A stretch of DNA of 59,383 bases from Streptomyces cinnamoneus (GTDB lineage Bacteria; Actinomycetota; Actinomycetes; Streptomycetales; Streptomycetaceae), in contig NZ_BMVB01000029.1 in the NCBI RefSeq assembly GCF_014650495.1, forward strand, positions 1 to 59,383, read 5' to 3'. Both the position numbers and the translations under genes were made by a program. The notes beneath the pieces were generated by a model. That model was not told where the DNA came from. It worked only from the letters and a program-made list of their open reading frames with translations, and ran no database searches. Within the stretch, counting starts at the first letter, position 1. Each line of letters starts with the position of its first letter. Below are positions 56,680 through 59,383 of the stretch, piece after piece.

Positions 56680-57392
56680 GCACCCACCACGCCGTCCCCG
56701 TCGTCCCCGTCGTCCCCTCCGAGATCGTCGACCGCCTCGCCCGCCTCGACACCGCCTCCGTCTCCGACGCCCTCGACAGCCTCGGCATCCGCGGTGTGCT
56801 GAGCGGCGTCGCCGCCCGCGTCCCCGGCGCCCGGACGGCCGGCCTCGCCCACACGGTCACGTACCGCCCGGTGGACGCGAGCGGGAAGACCTTCCACAAC
56901 GCCGCCAACTACCTCGACGACGTCCCCGCCGGATCCGTGGTGGTCGTCGACAACGCCGGCAGCACCGACTGCACCAACTGGGGCTCGCTGCTCACCACCC
57001 TCGCGCGCCGCCGGGACGTGCGCGGCACCGTGCTGCACGGCTCGGCCCGCGACGTCGCCGAGATCCGCGCCATGGGATACCCCCTGTTCAGCACCGGCGT
57101 GACCATGGTCAGCGGCAAGAACCGCGTCGAACTCGCCGCCACCGGCCACAAGGTCACCGTCGGCGGCACCACCGTCCGCCCCGGCGACGTCATCGTCGCG
57201 GACGACAACGGCGCCCTCGTCGTACCGGCCGAGCACGCCGCCGAGGTCGCCGAGCGCGCCGAGCGCGTCGAGGGCACCGAGACCGCCATCGCCGCCGCCA
57301 TCGCCGAGGGCCTGCGCCTGGACGAGGCCCGGCAGAGGTTCGGCTACGCCAAGCCCTGGGACGGCCCGGCCACCGGAGAGCACCGTGCCTGA
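56676..57392 (+). CDS. RraA/HMG-aldolase-like protein
   Basis: A 238-residue protein of the RraA fold: LDTASVSDALDSLGIRGVLSG, GSVVVVDNAGSTDCTNWGSLL, LHGSARDVAEIRAMGYPLFS and PGDVIVADDNGALVVPAEHA. The Arg-Asp pair in GSARD that coordinates the divalent metal in 4-hydroxy-4-methyl-2-oxoglutarate and 4-carboxy-4-hydroxy-2-oxoadipate aldolases is present; the usual Glu of the GE(L/I) turn is Ser. It may be a retro-aldolase or oxaloacetate-type decarboxylase. GCAGGAGGT precedes ATG 56676 (ATGA overlap). Confidence 0.85.
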   Translation: MSTHHAVPVVPVVPSEIVDRLARLDTASVSDALDSLGIRGVLSGVAARVPGARTAGLAHTVTYRPVDASGKTFHNAANYLDDVPAGSVVVVDNAGSTDCTNWGSLLTTLARRRDVRGTVLHGSARDVAEIRAMGYPLFSTGVTMVSGKNRVELAATGHKVTVGGTTVRPGDVIVADDNGALVVPAEHAAEVAERAERVEGTETAIAAAIAEGLRLDEARQRFGYAKPWDGPATGEHRA

Positions 57393-58245
57393 CCTGTCCG
57401 GCGGCGTGGTGGACGTCCACTACCACGCCGGGCCCGACCTCTACGAGCGCCGGCTGACCTCCTGCCGCGCCGCCCGCGCCTACGCCGCCGTCGGCGGCTG
57501 GGTCGTCGTCAAGAGCCACCTGGGCTCCACGGCGTCCCGCGCGTGGGAGGCCCGCGAGGCCGGGCTGCCCGTCTCCGGCGCGGTCGTCCTCAACGACCTC
57601 GCCGGGGGCGTCCGGGCCCAGGTCGTCGAACAGTCCGTGTACGAACACGGCCCGGACAGCCCCGCCCGGCTCGTCGTCCACCTGCCCACCCTCACCGAAC
57701 CCGGCCACCCCGCCACCGCCCTGCGCCGCCGCCCCTTCCACCCCCGGCTCACCGCCGACGCTTGGCTGGGCGCCCGGGTCCTGGACGACGAGGGCCGGCT
57801 GCGGAAGGAGGTGAGCGAGGTCCTGCGCGCCGCCCGCGACCTGCCCGTGGCCATCGCCACCGGGCACTGCAACCGCGAGGAGGCCCTCCGGGTCGTCGAC
57901 GAGGCCGTCCGGCTGGGCGTGCCCAGGGTCCTGCTCACCCACGCCACCCACCCCATGTCCGGCTTCACCCCCGCCGACCTCGCCGACCTCGCCGAGCCCG
58001 ACTGCGTCTACGTCGAACTGACCGCGCTCACCCGGCTCCTGGGCCACCACGACGCGGAGCAGTTCCGCACCGTGCTCCACGCCCACCCCCGGATCGTCTA
58101 CAGCTCCGACCTCGGCCAGCTCGACCAGCCGGGCGTCGCGGAGTGGCTGGTGATGAGCGCCGACTGGTTCGCGGAGGCGGGACTCACCGAGGAGCGGATC
58201 AAGGAGGTCACCTCCACCAATCCGGCCCGGCTGCTCGCCCCCTGA
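57385..58245 (+). CDS. DUF6282-type amidohydrolase-like metalloenzyme
   Basis: A 286-residue TIM-barrel-like hydrolase with likely metal ligands in VDVHYHAGPDLYERR (HxH), VVVKSHLGST, IATGHCNREE, LLTHATHPMSG and a late Asp in SSDLGQ. These are the positions of an amidohydrolase/PHP-type metal site. I assign it to the DUF6282 group, which has no established reaction; lactone, amide or imide hydrolysis fits the fold. The GTG start overlaps the RraA-like gene by 8 nt. Last gene before a hairpin, so the operon ends here. Confidence 0.78.
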   Translation: MPDLSGGVVDVHYHAGPDLYERRLTSCRAARAYAAVGGWVVVKSHLGSTASRAWEAREAGLPVSGAVVLNDLAGGVRAQVVEQSVYEHGPDSPARLVVHLPTLTEPGHPATALRRRPFHPRLTADAWLGARVLDDEGRLRKEVSEVLRAARDLPVAIATGHCNREEALRVVDEAVRLGVPRVLLTHATHPMSGFTPADLADLAEPDCVYVELTALTRLLGHHDAEQFRTVLHAHPRIVYSSDLGQLDQPGVAEWLVMSADWFAEAGLTEERIKEVTSTNPARLLAP

Positions 58246-58248
58246 ACG

Positions 58249-58269
58249 ACGGCGGCGCGCCGCCGCCGT
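58249..58269 (+). terminator. GC-rich hairpin after the operon
   Basis: Self-complementary 21-nt stretch with arms ACGGCGGCG / CGCCGCCGT, 4 nt after the DUF6282 stop; no T tract follows. Confidence 0.55.
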
Positions 58270-58310
58270 GCCCCACGCGTCACCCCATCCCCCACACGCA
58301 TCACCCTCCA

Positions 58311-58343
58311 CCACAGCCCCGCCACAGCCCCGCCACAGCCCCA
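58311..58343 (+). repeat. Three tandem 11-nt repeats before ppc
   Basis: CCACAGCCCCG at 58311-58321 and 58322-58332, then CCACAGCCCCA at 58333-58343, directly upstream of the phosphoenolpyruvate carboxylase gene. The 11-bp period is one helical turn, but no -10-like sequence follows closely; it may be simple slippage. Confidence 0.6.
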
Positions 58344-58368
58344 CCAGGGTCCTTCACAGGGAGAAACC

Positions 58369-59383
58369 GTGACACCCCCGGCGTACGCCCCACCGGCACC
58401 GCACATCGGCCCCGCGCGTCCCACCGACGCGGAGAACTGCGCCCTGCGCGCGGACATCCGCCGCCTGGGCGACCTGCTGGGCGAGACGCTGGTCCGCCAG
58501 GAGGGCGAGGAGCTCCTCGACCTGGTGGAACGGGTGCGGGCGCTGACCCGTACGGACGGCGAGGCGGCGGCCGGGCTGCTGGGCGCGACGGACCCGGAGA
58601 CGGCCGCCAAGCTCGTCCGGGCCTTCGGCACGTACTTCCACCTGGCCAACGTCACCGAGCAGGTGCACCGCGGCCGGGGCCTGGCCGCACTGCGGGCCCG
58701 GGAGGGCTCCCCCATCAGCCGCGCCACCGCCCTCCTGGGCGAACCGGAACTGCAGCGGCTGCGCGAGACGGCCCGGCACTTCTCGGTGCGGCCGGTCTTC
58801 ACCGCGCACCCCACCGAGGCGGCCCGGCGCAGCGTCCTCAACAAGCTCCGCCGCATCGCCGAGCTGCTCGACGGGCCGACGACGGGCGGCGACGGACGCC
58901 GCACCGAGACGCACCTGGCCGAGACCATCGACCTGCTCTGGCAGACCGACGAGCTGCGCGTGGCCCGCCCCGAGCCGGCCGACGAGGCCCGCAACGCCGT
59001 CTACTACCTCGACGAGCTCCACCGCAGTGCCGCGCCCCGGGTCCTGGAGGAGCTGACGGAGGAGCTGCGCGCGGCGGGCATCGCCCTGCCCGCCGGCACC
59101 CGCCCGCTGACCTTCGGCACCTGGATCGGCGGTGACCGCGACGGCAACCCCAACGTCACCCCCGACGTGACGTGGAACGTCCTCCTCCTCCAGCACGAGT
59201 ACGGCGTCGACAACGCCCTGCGCGTCGTCGACGACCTGCGCGGCGCCCTGTCCTCCTCGGTGCGGCTGGGCGGGGCGACGGAGGAGCTGCTGGCGTCGCT
59301 GCGCACGGACCTGGAGCTGTTGCCGGAGATCAGTCCGCGGTACAAGCGGCTGAACGCGGAGGAGCCGTACCGGCTGAAGGCGA
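58369..59383 (+). CDS. ppc: Phosphoenolpyruvate carboxylase (N-terminal part, runs out of window)
   Basis: The frame is open from GTG 58369 (AGGGAGA upstream) to the window end, about 338 codons of an enzyme usually ~900 residues. It makes oxaloacetate from phosphoenolpyruvate and bicarbonate. Visible hallmarks are the helical N-terminus (DIRRLGDLLGETLVRQEGEE), the catalytic His147 in PVFTAHPTEAARRS and the block GTWIGGDRDGNPNV. It lies 123 nt after the eight-gene operon on the same strand. It could be the housekeeping enzyme or a dedicated oxaloacetate supply for the pathway. Confidence 0.93.
   Translation, partial: MTPPAYAPPAPHIGPARPTDAENCALRADIRRLGDLLGETLVRQEGEELLDLVERVRALTRTDGEAAAGLLGATDPETAAKLVRAFGTYFHLANVTEQVHRGRGLAALRAREGSPISRATALLGEPELQRLRETARHFSVRPVFTAHPTEAARRSVLNKLRRIAELLDGPTTGGDGRRTETHLAETIDLLWQTDELRVARPEPADEARNAVYYLDELHRSAAPRVLEELTEELRAAGIALPAGTRPLTFGTWIGGDRDGNPNVTPDVTWNVLLLQHEYGVDNALRVVDDLRGALSSSVRLGGATEELLASLRTDLELLPEISPRYKRLNAEEPYRLKA

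Noticed and set aside
58311..58343. Three 11-nt repeats as a CRISPR or SARP site
   Set aside because: Far too short and unspaced for CRISPR; no -10-like element follows for a SARP promoter. Kept only as a tandem repeat.
1..59383. tRNA, rRNA, IS elements, CRISPR arrays, phage attachment sites
   Set aside because: Reading both strands I saw no cloverleaf or CCA-type tRNA ends, transposase-like products, inverted terminal repeats or spaced repeat arrays; a tRNAscan or IS search could still find degenerate ones.

Overview
The window is very GC-rich, densely coded chromosomal DNA with many GTG starts, ATGA/GTGA translational overlaps and strong ribosome binding sites. Its gene content is diagnostic of Streptomyces: GlnR, the nickel regulator Nur, the c-di-GMP-binding anti-sigma factor RsiG, WhiJ-type XRE/DUF397 sets, an AfsR-type SARP and an AfsA/ArpA-type signalling locus. 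I saw no tRNA or rRNA gene, insertion sequence or CRISPR array. I cannot name the species.

1-12.4 kb: two acetyltransferases and small unknowns. A WhiJ-like set follows (XRE/DUF5753 regulator, four DUF397 domains in three coupled ORFs, a divergent degenerate ATPase-fold protein). Next come a DUF2993 protein, an MprAB-like two-component system with an HtrA-type protease (envelope stress), a tandem pair of small secreted proteins and a LacI regulator. 12.4-30.3 kb is core chromosome: glnR; a heterodimeric ABC exporter; a MoaD-like protein; a membrane protein; a second DUF2993 protein; a sulfur locus led by a Cys-containing leader peptide (rhodanese, DUF1416, DsrE-like); a 33-residue membrane protein; a nitrobindin-fold protein; a cobalamin riboswitch with a BtuCDF-like importer; nur; a YgfZ-like protein; dtd; rsiG; asparaginase.

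30.4-44.8 kb is more accessory: an Eis-like acetyltransferase, a SoxR-box-controlled flavin reductase, an SDR gene divergent from a large SARP regulator across an array of 11-bp-spaced heptamers, a CinA-like protein, an ArsR/MFS pair, a second XRE set (DUF6879/DUF5753) with a decayed tail, a secreted protein and a DNA-binding protein.

44.9-59.4 kb looks like a self-contained signalling-plus-metabolite locus. An ArpA-like receptor diverges from an operon of AfsA homologue, acyl-CoA-dehydrogenase-like flavoprotein and HAD phosphatase. A second TetR regulator and a LysR regulator follow. Three palindromes of the TACCTT..AAGGTA type sit before afsA, before the second TetR gene, and inside its 3' end just before lysR. 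Downstream is an unbroken co-directional run of eight genes: nitronate monooxygenase-like, YciI-ABM, TcuA-like flavoprotein, DRE-TIM aldolase/lyase, alpha/beta-hydrolase-like, isocitrate/isopropylmalate dehydrogenase-like, RraA-like and DUF6282 metal hydrolase. It is followed by a phosphoenolpyruvate carboxylase cut by the window end. I do not recognise this combination. It reads as a pathway on small hydroxy/keto-carboxylates under butenolide/furan-type autoregulator control, and is the best candidate here for an undescribed system.
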